A stretch of 64,000 bases of DNA from JBBSEX01 sp038239345 (GCA_038239345.1 JBBSEX010000001.1:62001-126000), one strand, 5' to 3'; counted from the stretch's first letter, positions 43,458-51,455 are shown. Notes: generated by a model from the sequence alone, not told the origin. Translations and numbers: made by a program.

Positions 43458-43481
43458 TATCGGTTATTGTAGCCAGTAGCC
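43458..43481. promoter_or_regulatory. Shared divergent promoter with overlapping -10 hexamers (rhomboid / M48)
   Basis: Only 24 bases separate the two GTG start codons. TATTGTA at 43465-43471 reads TATTGT on the plus strand (11 nt before 43482) and TACAAT on the minus strand (8 nt before 43457). No Shine-Dalgarno sequence fits on either side. Both mRNAs would be leaderless or carry very short leaders. Confidence 0.5.
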
Positions 43482-44645
43482 GTGCTGACCTATCATTTAT
43501 CGCCTGAAAAGTATCGGGCGGCAATCGAGTACCGCCATACACTCGCCGCGCTGCACTTCGCCGGTGCCGTATTCGAGTTCGCTTTGCTTGCCGCTCTCCT
43601 CTATTTCCATGTCGGCCCGTATCTCCGAAACTTCGCGGAAAAGGTCTCGTCGCACCGGTGGAGGCAGGCCCTCGTCTTCGTCCCTACGCTGCTTCTGATC
43701 GTGCGTGTCGCTGAGCTGCCCTTGTCCCTCTATCGCCACCGTTTGTCAGTCAAGGTTGGGATCTCCATCCAGCCCTGGCTATCTTGGCTTGGTGATTGGA
43801 GCACCGGCCTCGCCATCGAAATCGTCGTCGCCACGCTGGCGCTTTGGGGCCTGTTCGCGCTCGTTCGCCGATCCCCGCAACACTGGTGGGCATGGGCATC
43901 GCTCGCCGCCATTCCTCTCGCAATAGGCGCGGTTTATCTCGCCCCCATCGTCATTGACCCGCTCTTCAACCACTTCCAGCCGCTCCGTGAATCCATGGTT
44001 GCGCCCATCCAGGAAGTCGCCCGCACCGCGGGCCTCGAAATTCCCGCCAGCAGGATGTATGAGATGAAGGCCGGCGAAAAGCTTACGGCCGTCAATGCCT
44101 ACCTCACTGGATTCGGCCCCTCGCAGCGCATCGTCATCTGGGACACCACCATCAAGGCCCTGACAATTCCCCAGATTCAAAGCGTTTTCGCCCATGAAGC
44201 AGGGCATTATCGCCTGCAACATATTCCCATCGGCCTTGCCATCGGAGTTGTCGTCACCACGCTAATTTTCTTCGTTCTCGATCGCGTTCTGCGGCCCTTC
44301 CTCACCCGCTTTGGCGGGCGCCTTGATATCCGTGGCTTGGCTGACTGGGCCGTTCTTCCCGCCGCCATGCTGCTGCTTGGTTTACTCGGGTTCTTCACCG
44401 AACCGGCTATGAATGGCTTCGTTTTGCACCAGGAAAAGCAGGCCGATCTTTTCGAACTGCACACCATGCGCCATCTGCGTCCCGATGCCGGCCGGATTTC
44501 GGCCGAAGTCGACCAGATTATGGGCGAGATCGATCTCGACGATCCTGAGCCATCGCCTTTCGTGAAGTTCTGGCTGTACGATCATCCGTGGGTGGGCGAT
44601 CGCATGCAGTTCGCGCAAGAGGCTTGGCGCTGGGATAAGCCCTGA
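43482..44645 (+). CDS. M48-family (Ste24-like) membrane metalloprotease
   Basis: A 387-residue protease with five or more transmembrane helices. The zinc motif is SVFAHEAGHYRLQHI near residue 235, with the third ligand in EKQADLFELH near residue 322. The four N-terminal helices and length match CAAX prenyl protease Ste24. In bacteria such enzymes degrade misfolded membrane proteins. The start is GTG at 43482. It diverges from the rhomboid gene with a 24-base gap. Confidence 0.93.
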   Translation: MLTYHLSPEKYRAAIEYRHTLAALHFAGAVFEFALLAALLYFHVGPYLRNFAEKVSSHRWRQALVFVPTLLLIVRVAELPLSLYRHRLSVKVGISIQPWLSWLGDWSTGLAIEIVVATLALWGLFALVRRSPQHWWAWASLAAIPLAIGAVYLAPIVIDPLFNHFQPLRESMVAPIQEVARTAGLEIPASRMYEMKAGEKLTAVNAYLTGFGPSQRIVIWDTTIKALTIPQIQSVFAHEAGHYRLQHIPIGLAIGVVVTTLIFFVLDRVLRPFLTRFGGRLDIRGLADWAVLPAAMLLLGLLGFFTEPAMNGFVLHQEKQADLFELHTMRHLRPDAGRISAEVDQIMGEIDLDDPEPSPFVKFWLYDHPWVGDRMQFAQEAWRWDKP

Positions 44646-44656
44646 GCCACATGCGA

Positions 44657-44662
44657 TACAAT
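44657..44662 (+). promoter_or_regulatory. Putative -10 element (TACAAT) of the aldolase gene
   Basis: TACAAT lies between the M48 stop and the aldolase ATG at 44674, ending 11 nt before it. No ribosome binding site is seen, so the leader would be only a few bases. Confidence 0.4.
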
Positions 44663-44673
44663 CTTCACTTCGG

Positions 44674-45450
44674 ATGTTGAAAACGGAAGACCAGTACCGC
44701 CAGGAAATCGTGGAAGTCGCGCGGCTCATCTACCAGAGGGAATGGGTGGCCGCCAACGACGGCAATCTGTCGATTCGCCTCGACGAAAACACGCTCCTTT
44801 GTACGCCAACGAACGTCAGTAAAGGGCTGGTCAAAGCCGAAGATCTGATCCTCTGCGACATGCAAGGCAAGCGCATCTGTGGTGAACGGAATTGCACTTC
44901 GGAGATCGCAATGCATTTGACGATCTACGCGCTGCGGCCCGATGTGAACGCCGTCGTTCACGCTCATCCGCCGGTGGCAACGGGATTTGCCAGTGCTGGG
45001 CGGGCGTTGAATCTCGCGCTTTTGCCTGAGGTGGTAATCGGGCTGGGCAGCGTTCCACTGTGCGCCTATGGTCTTCCTGGTACGCCGGCGTTGACAGCCG
45101 GAATGCTGGAATACATCCCCAAGTACGATGCGCTGTTGATGGCCAACCATGGATCGGTGGCCTATGGCGCGGATCTGTATGCGGCCTTCTTCAAGATGGA
45201 AACCGTGGAACATTTCGCGCGAATTACGCTAGTGGCCGAACTCGCCGGTGGCGCGAAACCCCTGCCGCGAGTGGAAGTGGCGAAGCTGTTTGATTCCAGG
45301 GCGCGGTATGGAGTGAAGTCAGGCGCGCCGCCACAGCCTGGTAATCCCCTGACGGCCGAGGACATGAAGCGCGAGGAACGTTTCGAATTCACTCGCGATG
45401 AACTGCTGTCGCTGCTGGAAGAAACGTTGCGCGCGCGCTCCGTTCGATAG
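44674..45450 (+). CDS. Class II aldolase/adducin family protein
   Basis: A 258-residue zinc-dependent aldolase of the FucA/AraD type. ANDGNLSIRLDENTLLCTPT is the N-terminal substrate loop, the zinc ligands are in NAVVHAHPPVATGFA, and a further His lies in LMANHGSVAYGADL. The acid/base Glu region is RNCTSEIAMHL. The substrate is probably a sugar phosphate such as fuculose 1-phosphate, but a related aldehyde or methylthioribulose phosphate cannot be excluded. The gene ends 4 bases from the convergent ygfZ. Confidence 0.92.
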   Translation: MLKTEDQYRQEIVEVARLIYQREWVAANDGNLSIRLDENTLLCTPTNVSKGLVKAEDLILCDMQGKRICGERNCTSEIAMHLTIYALRPDVNAVVHAHPPVATGFASAGRALNLALLPEVVIGLGSVPLCAYGLPGTPALTAGMLEYIPKYDALLMANHGSVAYGADLYAAFFKMETVEHFARITLVAELAGGAKPLPRVEVAKLFDSRARYGVKSGAPPQPGNPLTAEDMKREERFEFTRDELLSLLEETLRARSVR

Positions 45451-45453
45451 ATC

Positions 45454-46377
45454 TTACCGGACGATCGCGATGGCTTCACCCAATTGCAACGCATCGCCCG
45501 GCTTCGCCTGATCGGTCTTCACATAAGCCAGCGCGACCGTCTTTCCAATACGCGGCGAATATGCCGCCGACGTGATCTCGGCCGCATCTTTACCGTCGAA
45601 AGAAAGTTTGGTTGCCGGCGCCGGTGCGTCGTTCGTATCGATTTCCAGATGCTTCAGCATCCGGTGAATCTGCGCCCGCGAACGAACCCGTTCCACTATT
45701 TCCTGACCAAGATAACAGCCCTTGCTGAAGTTAACGGCCTGCAACTGGCCCGTCTCCTGCACCAGATAGCGCTCCGTGATGTCCTCGCCGTAGCGCGCCT
45801 TGGCATGCTCGATTCGCACCACGCGAAACGCCTCGGCATCGCCGGCAACCACGCCCGCCGCTTCCAGTTGCGCGATTAACGCCGCCTTCTCGGCCAGTGG
45901 CGCGATGATGAAGAAACCAGTCGAGCCCGTTACGTTTAGCCGCCCGACAATACGTGTTCCCCAATCCAGGTGAGCGTAATCGGCTATGGGAACCGGCACT
46001 CCGAAGCTTTCCAAAATCTCCGCCGCGCGCGATCCTTCCACCGCGATGGCAGCCGTCCCGTCGGTGATATCTTCCAGCGTCACATCATCGGCAATGATGA
46101 ATTTGTCTAGATGCTGTTGCAGCTTATTTCGAGTCTCGGCTTCAGTATCGAGCAATAGGTAATCGGGAAAGCAGAGGATATTCGCGTCCCCTAAAATCCG
46201 CCCGACGGCGTTCAGAAAAAACGTGTAGCAGCCGCTGCCAGGCGTCAATTGCTGAATATGGTTCGTCGTCATCGCGTGCAACAAACGCGCGCGATCTTCG
46301 CCTGTCACCTTCACCCTGCCGCGGATCGATACGTCTAGCCAGGCAGCGCCATCCGTGAATGCTTCGTAACCTTTCAT
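45454..46377 (-). CDS. ygfZ: YgfZ/IBA57-type folate-binding protein
   Basis: A 307-residue GcvT-fold protein involved in assembly or repair of certain iron-sulfur proteins. The family signature KGCYLGQEIVERVRSR is near residue 218, with the functionally important Cys. The N-terminus ITGEDR-like segment (RVKVTGEDRARLLHAMTTNH) is typical. It lies 4 bases downstream of the CopD-like membrane protein gene and is probably transcribed with it. The Rrf2 regulator with possible Fe-S cluster lies 3 kb away. Confidence 0.93.
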   Translation of the reverse strand: MKGYEAFTDGAAWLDVSIRGRVKVTGEDRARLLHAMTTNHIQQLTPGSGCYTFFLNAVGRILGDANILCFPDYLLLDTEAETRNKLQQHLDKFIIADDVTLEDITDGTAAIAVEGSRAAEILESFGVPVPIADYAHLDWGTRIVGRLNVTGSTGFFIIAPLAEKAALIAQLEAAGVVAGDAEAFRVVRIEHAKARYGEDITERYLVQETGQLQAVNFSKGCYLGQEIVERVRSRAQIHRMLKHLEIDTNDAPAPATKLSFDGKDAAEITSAAYSPRIGKTVALAYVKTDQAKPGDALQLGEAIAIVR

Positions 46378-46381
46378 CGTC

Positions 46382-46780
46382 TTAAACCACGGGCGGATGC
46401 AGCGTAATCCAACGAAGCCATGCCGAGATCAGCAACACCAGCGATCCGCTAACAATGATGCCCGTCATACGCCGCGTGCTCTTCGATTCCGATCCCGGCC
46501 TGGTCAACAAATAGGCCACGGCCCAAATATGCAGCACAAGCAAAACTTTGATCCCAAACCACATGTGATAGCCCTTGGGAAACGTACCCTTGGTGAGGAA
46601 ATTATAAAAACCCGACACCAGGCTTACCGCGATGCAGAAATACACCACCGGGCGAAAACTTACCGCCAGCGCCGTGCGCTCCGTCCAGGCATAAAAGATC
46701 CCGCCTAGCAGCACTACGGCCGATGCGACGTGCATCCAACGCATCAAAACGCCAAGTATCGCAGTTACGGTTGGATCCAT
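46382..46780 (-). CDS. Small CopD-like membrane protein
   Basis: A protein of about 132 residues with four transmembrane helices. LMRWMHVASAVVLLGGIFYA, GIKVLLVLHIWAVAYLL and the His residues in MRWMHV and VLHIW resemble CopD/YqhA-type haem- or copper-linked membrane proteins. The start ATG at 46780 is chosen over a TTG at 46795 because a TATAGT hexamer sits 6 nt upstream of it and would be inside the longer reading. Function is not established. Confidence 0.78.
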   Translation of the reverse strand: MDPTVTAILGVLMRWMHVASAVVLLGGIFYAWTERTALAVSFRPVVYFCIAVSLVSGFYNFLTKGTFPKGYHMWFGIKVLLVLHIWAVAYLLTRPGSESKSTRRMTGIIVSGSLVLLISAWLRWITLHPPVV

Positions 46781-46804
46781 GTCTCTACTATACAATCAGG
46801 GTTG
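46781..46804. promoter_or_regulatory. Shared divergent promoter with overlapping -10 hexamers (CopD-like / MBL)
   Basis: The start codons at 46780 and 46805 are separated by 24 bases. ACTATACAAT at 46787-46796 reads TACAAT on the plus strand (8 nt before 46805) and TATAGT on the minus strand (6 nt before 46780). The plus-strand gene may also use a weak AGGG near its ATG. Confidence 0.5.
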
Positions 46805-47434
46805 ATGATTCACGAGATTTTGCCGGTCGGCGTGCTGCAGTGTAACTGCTCCATCTTTGGCGACGAACAGACCAAGGAAGCCCTGGTAATCGACCCCGGC
46901 GATAACATCGCGGACATTCTCACCATCCTTGCAAAGCACTCGCTCAGAGTTAAAGCGATCATCATCACGCACGCCCACATCGATCACATCGGCGGCGCCG
47001 CGAAGCTGAAATCCGTCACTGGCGCGCCCGTCTATATGAATGAAAACGACCAGCCGCTGTACGATCGTCTCGATGTGCAAGCCGCTTGGCTCGGCATGCC
47101 CGCGCCCGATACGACGGAGATCGATCAACCAGCGCGCGACGGCGATACCGTGAGAGTTGGCGGTACCGATTTCCACGTCCTGCATACGCCAGGACACACC
47201 CAGGGCAGCATCTCATTATGGATTCCACAGGAGAACAAGCTGGTTGCCGGCGACACGCTTTTCCGCGATAGCATTGGGCGCACCGATTTACCGGGCGGCG
47301 ACGGAAAGCAAATCCTTGTGTCGATTCATGACAAGCTGATGCCGCTGCCCGACGACGCCGTGGTGATTGCCGGTCACGGCCCTTCCACCACCATCGGCCG
47401 CGAGAAAGCCCGCAATCCTTTTCTGCGCCATTAA
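46805..47434 (+). CDS. MBL-fold hydrolase, glyoxalase II-like
   Basis: A 209-residue metallo-beta-lactamase-fold hydrolase read from ATG at 46805, which matches the family start (IHEILPVGVLQCNCSIFG). An upstream frame start at 46730 would run through the divergent gene. Zinc ligands are in IITHAHIDHIGG, VLHTPGHTQGSISL, GDTLFRDSIGRTDLPGGD and IAGHGPSTTIGREK. This short form without the C-terminal helical domain is the YcbL type, which hydrolyses lactoylglutathione-like or other thioesters. It overlaps the convergent small gene by four bases. Confidence 0.92.
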   Translation: MIHEILPVGVLQCNCSIFGDEQTKEALVIDPGDNIADILTILAKHSLRVKAIIITHAHIDHIGGAAKLKSVTGAPVYMNENDQPLYDRLDVQAAWLGMPAPDTTEIDQPARDGDTVRVGGTDFHVLHTPGHTQGSISLWIPQENKLVAGDTLFRDSIGRTDLPGGDGKQILVSIHDKLMPLPDDAVVIAGHGPSTTIGREKARNPFLRH

Positions 47435-47691
47435 ATCGTTCGCTTGCGTTTCAATTCTTCCATCACGGTGGCCACAAGTTCCTTCGCATCGACGATGCAC
47501 TTCGAAATAATCTGAATGTCCATCGCCGGCTTGCCTGCCTGCCGTGCGCTTTGGCAATAGACGCCGTGCTGCCCTACTAGAACCAGCGCGTCGGTCAACA
47601 AGTCTAGCGTTACCGCCAACCGGCCCCGTTCGAAACCCATCATAAATTCGTGCCGTTCCATTTCATCCAGACGTTCTTTATCCAGGGGCAT
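47431..47691 (-). CDS. Small conserved-looking protein of unknown function
   Basis: An 86-residue protein, mainly helical, with MERHEFMMGFERGRLAVTLD and a C-terminal basic end (EELKRKRTI). I do not recognise the family. Support for coding comes from the divergent arrangement, with a start codon 23 bases from the aminotransferase start, a TAGAAT hexamer 9 nt before the ATG, and a tight 4-base convergent overlap at the 3' end. A single Cys in GVYCQSARQ and another in SKCIVDA are present. It may be a small DNA- or protein-binding regulator, but nothing shows this. Confidence 0.65.
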   Translation of the reverse strand: MPLDKERLDEMERHEFMMGFERGRLAVTLDLLTDALVLVGQHGVYCQSARQAGKPAMDIQIISKCIVDAKELVATVMEELKRKRTI

Positions 47692-47714
47692 GCATCCATT
47701 ATTCTAAATAGTAG
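47692..47714. promoter_or_regulatory. Shared divergent promoter with overlapping -10 hexamers (small protein / aminotransferase)
   Basis: The ATGs at 47691 and 47715 are separated by 23 bases. TATTCTA at 47700-47706 reads TATTCT on the plus strand and TAGAAT on the minus strand, each 9 nt from its start codon. No ribosome binding site fits on either side. Confidence 0.52.
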
Positions 47715-48875
47715 ATGCACATTCCTAAGTGGCCGCAAGCCGGTGAACGTGAACTGCAACTGCTCCGCGAAGTTCTCGATAGCGGGCAATGGGGCGGGTT
47801 CAACGATAACGTCGCTCAGTTCGAATCGAGCTTTGCCCGCTATCAGAATTGCCGCTACGGCATCGGCGCATGCAACGGAACCATCTCGCTGGAACTCCTG
47901 CTGGCTGTCGCTGGTATCGGACCTGGCGATGAAGTAATCGTCCCCGCCATCTCGTTCGTCTCCACCGCTACCGCCGTTTCCCGCGTTGGCGCCATCCCGG
48001 TCTTCGTCGACATTGAACCTTTCAGTTTCAACATGGACCCCGATCGCGTCGCAGCCGCAATCACCCCAAAGACCCGAGCCATCATGGCCGTCCACTTCGG
48101 CGGACCGCTGGCCAACATGGATCGGCTTAGCGAAATCGCCCGCAATCATCGCATCGTTTTATTGGAGGATGCCGCCCACGCCCAAGGCTCGGAATGGAAC
48201 GGCCAGCGCGCGGGAAGCTTTGGACTCGCCGCGTCCTTCAGTTTCCAAAACGGCAAGGTGCTGACATCCGGTGAAGGTGGCATCGTCACCACCAATGACG
48301 ACGATCTCGCCGTGAAGCTGAGCGCTTTCGCCAACCAGGGCCGCCAGATTGGCGCGAGCTTCTTTCATCACTTTACGCTCGGCAGCAATCTTCGGCTCAC
48401 TGCCTTACAGGCCGCCGTACTCACCGCGCAATTTGAACGGCTCGACGCGCAAATCATGCACCGCCAGCAGAGTGACGCGCTACTTCGCGAACTGCTGGCC
48501 GATGTCGATGGGCTCACGTTGCAGCATGTCCCCGCGCAAGTGAACCGGCACAGTTGCTATCTGTTTCTTGGACGGATCGACTCCGGCACCTTTGGCAAGA
48601 CTCGCAATGAATTCCATCGGGCGCTGACCGCCGCCGGAATACCCTGCACGGCGTTTTATCCCCACACGCTACAGAACAATCCGCTCTACCAACAAGGCGG
48701 CTGCCGCATCGAACCCTGCCCCAATGCCGAAGCCTGCATCGAGGATGCCTTCTGGCTTCCCCACCGCGTGCTGCTCTCCGACGAAGCCACCATCCGCGAG
48801 ATCGCCGCAATCATCGCCGGCCTGCCAGCCACGTCAATGCCGGAAGTGGCGCACGCCGGTGAACACCATCGCTAG
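47715..48875 (+). CDS. DegT/DnrJ/EryC1/StrS aminotransferase
   Basis: A 386-residue PLP-dependent sugar aminotransferase. FGIGACNGT-like residues (YGIGACNGTISLELLL) near 50-65 bind the cofactor phosphate, LLEDAAHAQGSEWNGQRAG contains the PLP-ring Asp, and FSFQNGKVLTSGEGG carries the Schiff-base Lys. The enzyme aminates a keto-sugar nucleotide for surface polysaccharide or a natural product. No other nucleotide-sugar gene is adjacent. Its last 42 bases run over the end of convergent purH, giving a C-terminal tail that is probably not part of the fold. Confidence 0.93.
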   Translation: MHIPKWPQAGERELQLLREVLDSGQWGGFNDNVAQFESSFARYQNCRYGIGACNGTISLELLLAVAGIGPGDEVIVPAISFVSTATAVSRVGAIPVFVDIEPFSFNMDPDRVAAAITPKTRAIMAVHFGGPLANMDRLSEIARNHRIVLLEDAAHAQGSEWNGQRAGSFGLAASFSFQNGKVLTSGEGGIVTTNDDDLAVKLSAFANQGRQIGASFFHHFTLGSNLRLTALQAAVLTAQFERLDAQIMHRQQSDALLRELLADVDGLTLQHVPAQVNRHSCYLFLGRIDSGTFGKTRNEFHRALTAAGIPCTAFYPHTLQNNPLYQQGGCRIEPCPNAEACIEDAFWLPHRVLLSDEATIREIAAIIAGLPATSMPEVAHAGEHHR

Positions 48876-50387
48876 GCCAAGCCGGTTCGCCGCCGCGATT
48901 ACTTCCTCATCCCGTACCGATCCGCCGGGTTGAATCGCCGCCGTGATCCCGTGCTTTGCCGCTTCTTCCAATCCGTCGGCGAATGGGAAGAATGCGTCCG
49001 ACGCCAATACCGTTCCCTCCAATGGAAGCACGGCCTTCATTGCGCCCACCTTCACCGAATCCACGCGGCTCATCTGCCCCGCGCCCACCGATACCGATTG
49101 TCCCGCGCGGGCATACACGATCGCGTTCGACTTCACGTGCTTACAAACCTTCCATCCGAACTCGAGGGCGATCCATTCCTCTTCCGTCGGCGCGCGTTCC
49201 GTCACCACCCTTCGCTCGCCGCGGCTCAGGTCTGGCGCGTCCGCTGTCTGAGCCAGATAACCGCCGCTAATGGATTTCACCACCAGCTCGTTCGCCGTCA
49301 CCGCTGCTACGCGCAACAATCGCAAATTCTTCTTCGCCTTTAGAATTGTCAGTGCGTCGTCTGCATAATCCGGTGCCGCTATCGCCTCAGTAAACGTCTT
49401 CGACGCTTCCGCCGCCGTCGCCGCATCCACAGTTCGATTAAAAGCGAGCACGCCCCCGAATGCCGACACAGGATCTGCCTCGAATGCCCGTCGATAAGCC
49501 TCTTCGAGTTTGGGCGATTCGGCGCACCCACAAGGATTCGTATGCTTGATAATCGCCGCCGCCGGCCCCTGAAATTCCTGGAGAAGCTGCCAGGCGGCAT
49601 CCAGATCAACCAGATTATTGTAGGAGAGCTCCTTCCCGTGGAGTTGTTCGGCCGACGCGATACCGCCCTGGTGGCGGGAATAGAGCGCCGCCGCCTGATG
49701 CGGATTCTCGCCGTAGCGCAAATCGATCGATCGCTCAGCCCTGATATCCAGAACTGGGGGCAGGGCCCCAACCGGTTGATCCACCAAGTCTCCCGTAATG
49801 CGCGCCAGACGACCGTCGATCGCTCGATCGTAGGCAGCCGTGGTCGCAAACGCCTGCTGCGCCAGACGCCAATGCGTCGCCAGCGCCAGCTTACCGCCAG
49901 TCGCCCGCAGTTCAGCTAGCAATGCCGGATAGTCGCCCGTCGAAGTTACTACCGCGACATCCTGAAAATTCTTCGCCGCCGCGCGAATCATCGTAGGACC
50001 GCCAATGTCGATATTCTCGATTAATTCCGCCACCGTCGCCTGCGGATTCGCCGCAATCTTTTCGAACTGATAAAGATTCACCACCACCATGTCGATCGGC
50101 GGTATTTGATGCTCGGCTAACGCTTGCATGTGCTCGGCGTTACTTCGAATTGCCAGCACGCCGCCGGCGATGCGGGGATGAATCGTCTTCACCCGCCCAT
50201 CCAACATTTCCGGAAAGCCCGTCACCTCAGCCACCTCGCGTAGCGGACTGATCCCGGCTTCCTTCAATGCCCGGAAAGTACCGCCGGTGGAGAGTATCTC
50301 AACGCCCAGTTCACGCAATCCCCGCGCAAATTCCACTACACCGGTTTTATCCGTCACGCTGATTAACGCCCGCTGAATTTTGGCCAT
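48834..50387 (-). CDS. purH: Bifunctional AICAR formyltransferase / IMP cyclohydrolase
   Basis: A 517-residue enzyme for the last two steps of IMP synthesis. The N-terminal IMP cyclohydrolase domain (1-145) has ALISVTDKTGVVEFARGL and EILSTGGTFRALKEAG. The C-terminal AICAR transformylase has RYGENPHQAAALY, IKHTNPCGCA, and the conserved end QPGGSVRDEEVIAAAN and FTGVRHFRH. Length is normal. The start ATG at 50387 is 49 bases from the divergent isocitrate dehydrogenase start. Confidence 0.98.
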   Translation of the reverse strand: MAKIQRALISVTDKTGVVEFARGLRELGVEILSTGGTFRALKEAGISPLREVAEVTGFPEMLDGRVKTIHPRIAGGVLAIRSNAEHMQALAEHQIPPIDMVVVNLYQFEKIAANPQATVAELIENIDIGGPTMIRAAAKNFQDVAVVTSTGDYPALLAELRATGGKLALATHWRLAQQAFATTAAYDRAIDGRLARITGDLVDQPVGALPPVLDIRAERSIDLRYGENPHQAAALYSRHQGGIASAEQLHGKELSYNNLVDLDAAWQLLQEFQGPAAAIIKHTNPCGCAESPKLEEAYRRAFEADPVSAFGGVLAFNRTVDAATAAEASKTFTEAIAAPDYADDALTILKAKKNLRLLRVAAVTANELVVKSISGGYLAQTADAPDLSRGERRVVTERAPTEEEWIALEFGWKVCKHVKSNAIVYARAGQSVSVGAGQMSRVDSVKVGAMKAVLPLEGTVLASDAFFPFADGLEEAAKHGITAAIQPGGSVRDEEVIAAANRLGLAMVFTGVRHFRH

Positions 50388-50423
50388 GAACCTTCATTCT
50401 GGCATGAGCCTGGCACGTGGGCT

Positions 50424-50429
50424 GATAAT
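50424..50429 (+). promoter_or_regulatory. Putative -10 element (GATAAT) of isocitrate dehydrogenase
   Basis: GATAAT ends 6 nt before the GTG at 50436, placing the transcription start at the start codon. No Shine-Dalgarno sequence is present. Confidence 0.45.
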
Positions 50430-50435
50430 GGAAAC

Positions 50436-51449
50436 GTGCCCTATCAAGTAACGCTTATTCCCGGCGATGGAATTGGACCCGAAGTTGCCGACGCCACCGT
50501 CCGCGCCGTGAACGCCACCGGTGTGGCCATCGAATGGGATCGCGTGGAACTGAATACCACCTTGATTTTGGAACGCGGAATTGTGCTGCTGCCAGAGGTG
50601 CTGGAGTCGCTCAACCGCACCCGCGTTGGCCTGAAGGGTCCAGTCACAACTCCGATAGCCGGCGGGTTCACCAGCGTCAATGTCGCGCTCCGCAAGAAGC
50701 TCGACTTGTTCGCCAATGTTCGTCCCGTCCGTTCGCTTCCCGGCGTTCGCACCCGTTTTCAGGATGTGAAGATCGATATGGTGATCTTCCGCGAGAATAC
50801 GGAAGACCTCTATTCCGGACTCGAGCACGAGATTGTCACCGATGTCGTCACCAGCCTGAAGGTGATCACTCGCACGGCCTCCATCCGCATCGCGAAATAC
50901 GCTTTCGAATTCGCCCGTTCCGTGGGCCGAAAGAAAGTAGCGGCGATTCATAAAGCGAATATCATGAAGCTTGCTGATGGCTTATTTCTCCGCTGCTGCC
51001 GCGAAATTGCCGCTCAATATCCGGAAATAGAATATAAGGAATTGATCGTCGACAATGCCTCCATGCAACTGGTGATGCGCCCCGAGACTTTCGACATTTT
51101 GTTGCTGCCGAACTTGTATGGCGACATCGTTTCCGATCTTGCCGCGGGGTTGGTGGGCGGCTTGGGCATTGTGCCGGGCGCCAATATGGGCGAGACGCAT
51201 GCGGTTTTTGAAGCCGTTCACGGTAGCGCGCCCGACATCGCCGGGAAGGGAATCGCGAACCCCACCGCGCTGATGCTCTCTTCGGCCTTAATGCTGATCC
51301 ACCTTGGTGAACTCGCTGCCGCCGAGCGCTTACAAACGGCGATCGAAACTGTTTACGCTCACGGCAAGACTCTGACGCAAGATGTCGGCGGCAAAGCCAC
51401 CACGGAGGAATTTACCGACGCCGTAATTCGCGCATTAGGCGTCGTGTAG
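50436..51449 (+). CDS. NAD-type isocitrate dehydrogenase
   Basis: A 337-residue member of the isocitrate/isopropylmalate dehydrogenase family. The N-terminus VTLIPGDGIGPEVADATVRA is typical. The segment GGFTSVNVALRKKLDLFANV contains the SxNVxLRK substrate loop of isocitrate dehydrogenases rather than isopropylmalate dehydrogenases. LPNLYGDIVSDLAAGL holds the metal-binding Asp residues, and AVHGSAPDIAGKGIANPTA is the cofactor region, suggestive of NAD. It catalyses oxidative decarboxylation of isocitrate in the TCA cycle. The start is GTG at 50436, with a GATAAT hexamer 6 nt upstream. Confidence 0.92.
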   Translation: MPYQVTLIPGDGIGPEVADATVRAVNATGVAIEWDRVELNTTLILERGIVLLPEVLESLNRTRVGLKGPVTTPIAGGFTSVNVALRKKLDLFANVRPVRSLPGVRTRFQDVKIDMVIFRENTEDLYSGLEHEIVTDVVTSLKVITRTASIRIAKYAFEFARSVGRKKVAAIHKANIMKLADGLFLRCCREIAAQYPEIEYKELIVDNASMQLVMRPETFDILLLPNLYGDIVSDLAAGLVGGLGIVPGANMGETHAVFEAVHGSAPDIAGKGIANPTALMLSSALMLIHLGELAAAERLQTAIETVYAHGKTLTQDVGGKATTEEFTDAVIRALGVV

Positions 51450-51455
51450 CGCCCC

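Noticed and set aside
46730..46804. Longer N-terminus of the MBL hydrolase
   Set aside because: It would cross the divergent CopD-like gene start and the shared promoter; the family start matches the ATG at 46805.
50411..50426. Sigma-54-like TGGCACG upstream of isocitrate dehydrogenase
   Set aside because: The -24 part matches, but the -12 part reads CTGAT instead of TTGC(A/T), and a GATAAT element at the right place explains the start better.
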